Positions 63,667 through 64,000 of a stretch of DNA of 64,000 nucleotides are shown one piece after another. The notes under the pieces were generated by a model. It was not told where the DNA came from and ran no database searches. It worked only from the letters and a program-made list of their open reading frames with translations. The position numbers were made by a program, and so were the translations under genes. The stretch's first letter is position 1; every line of letters begins with the position of its first letter. The stretch is taken from contig VXLL01000030.1 of assembly GCA_009841615.1 (NCBI GenBank), forward strand, positions 27,081-91,080. Direction: 5' to 3'. Source of the DNA: Gammaproteobacteria bacterium (lineage in GTDB: Bacteria > Pseudomonadota > Gammaproteobacteria > Pseudomonadales > Azotimanducaceae).

Positions 63667-64000
63667 ATGAAAAAACTATTAGTACTACCGTTGGTGTTAC
63701 TTTCGTTCTGTGTCATAGCCGAAGAACGAATCATTCTCGGGTCTTTTGAACGAGAGACCTCCGAAGCAGATAGCACAATGCTTGGAGTCACCCTTAGTGC
63801 CGAAGCAACCTTGAATGGATTTGGTGCAAGGTTGTACAACTTCAAAGAGGAAGGTCTATATCTCGGAGCTGGTTTCAATTTCGTGACCGGCGACGCAGAT
63901 ATCTGTGCAGATTCAGTCTGCATTTCTGGAGATGCTAGTGGAACTGGATTTGCCGGCGAAATCGGTAGAAATTTTGGTCAATGGACTCCTTTTGTCGGCG
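63667..64000 (+). CDS. Outer-membrane barrel protein, ~200-aa family, cut by window end
   Basis: AAAGGAGTTCAACAT lies before the ATG. The first 111 residues are present: the signal MKKLLVLPLVLLSFCVIA cleaved before EERIILGSFERET, then FGARLYNFKEEGLYLGAGFNF, the Cys-loop DICADSVCISGD and EIGRNFGQWTPFVG, at which point the window ends. No internal stop is seen. It is the third intact-looking member in a row and the only one with a Fur-like palindrome in its leader. Confidence 0.82.
   Translation, partial: MKKLLVLPLVLLSFCVIAEERIILGSFERETSEADSTMLGVTLSAEATLNGFGARLYNFKEEGLYLGAGFNFVTGDADICADSVCISGDASGTGFAGEIGRNFGQWTPFVG

Noticed and set aside
1..64000. CRISPR arrays, tRNA or rRNA genes
   Set aside because: No regularly spaced direct repeats and no recognisable cloverleaf or rRNA segments were seen by eye; a tRNAscan/Infernal run would be decisive.

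Overview
The window reads as a chromosomal stretch of a Gram-negative bacterium, probably a gammaproteobacterium. Many products have signal peptides or lipoboxes plus C-terminal beta-barrels ending in F, and Shine-Dalgarno sites are of the AGGAG type. Coding density is low: long gaps, gene fragments and dispersed repeats separate small operons, and no housekeeping cluster, rRNA or tRNA was seen. It looks like an accessory region shaped by duplication, decay and mobile elements. The taxon cannot be fixed from sequence alone.

Layout. (1) 1-6.85 kb: two small orphan genes, an XRE regulator with a conserved unknown protein, and a tight three-gene minus-strand operon (winged-helix-like protein, AAA-type ATPase, PD-(D/E)XK nuclease-like protein) that could be a defence or mobile-element module. 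(2) 7.6-18.1 kb: a 2241-residue adhesin-like autotransporter (FN3, cadherin/Ig-like repeats, C-terminal barrel), a tandem family of 8-cysteine anchored exported proteins (two intact, one broken), and a duplicated copy of the autotransporter's 3' end with its terminator. (3) 19.3-30 kb: an MscS channel, two PD-(D/E)XK nuclease-like genes, a KAP P-loop NTPase, small hypothetical genes, and decayed genes (TlpA fragment, frameshifted small gene, amber-interrupted gene, orphan IS3 orfA), with copies of a short palindromic repeat in both orientations. (4) 30-46 kb: outer-membrane barrel genes and a family of very small lipoproteins that also carry a C-terminal membrane helix, five of them in an alternating array. 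(5) 46-52 kb: a thioredoxin/TlpA lipoprotein, a PhoD-like phosphatase, a three-gene unknown operon that starts with a 39-residue ORF, and a second copy of a barrel gene. (6) 52.5-64 kb: a 2011-residue subtilisin-like protease, two tandem HExxH metallopeptidases and three members of a ~200-residue barrel family.

The clearest discovery is at 35,554-38,325: a complete IS1595-family (ISXO2-like) element with perfect 27-bp terminal inverted repeats and an 8-bp target duplication. It carries, in one transcription unit with its transposase, a D12-class adenine methyltransferase and a HaeIII-family restriction endonuclease. It sits inside the signal-peptide codons of one of the ~200-residue barrel genes. 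The endonuclease stop codon lies in the terminal repeat, so the restriction-modification pair fills the element to its end. In effect it is a self-mobile restriction-modification system.

The surface proteins form several paralogous sets (~200-aa barrels, 230/240-aa barrels, small lipoproteins, 8-Cys proteins, metallopeptidases). This suggests diversifying envelope proteins facing phage, predators or a host.
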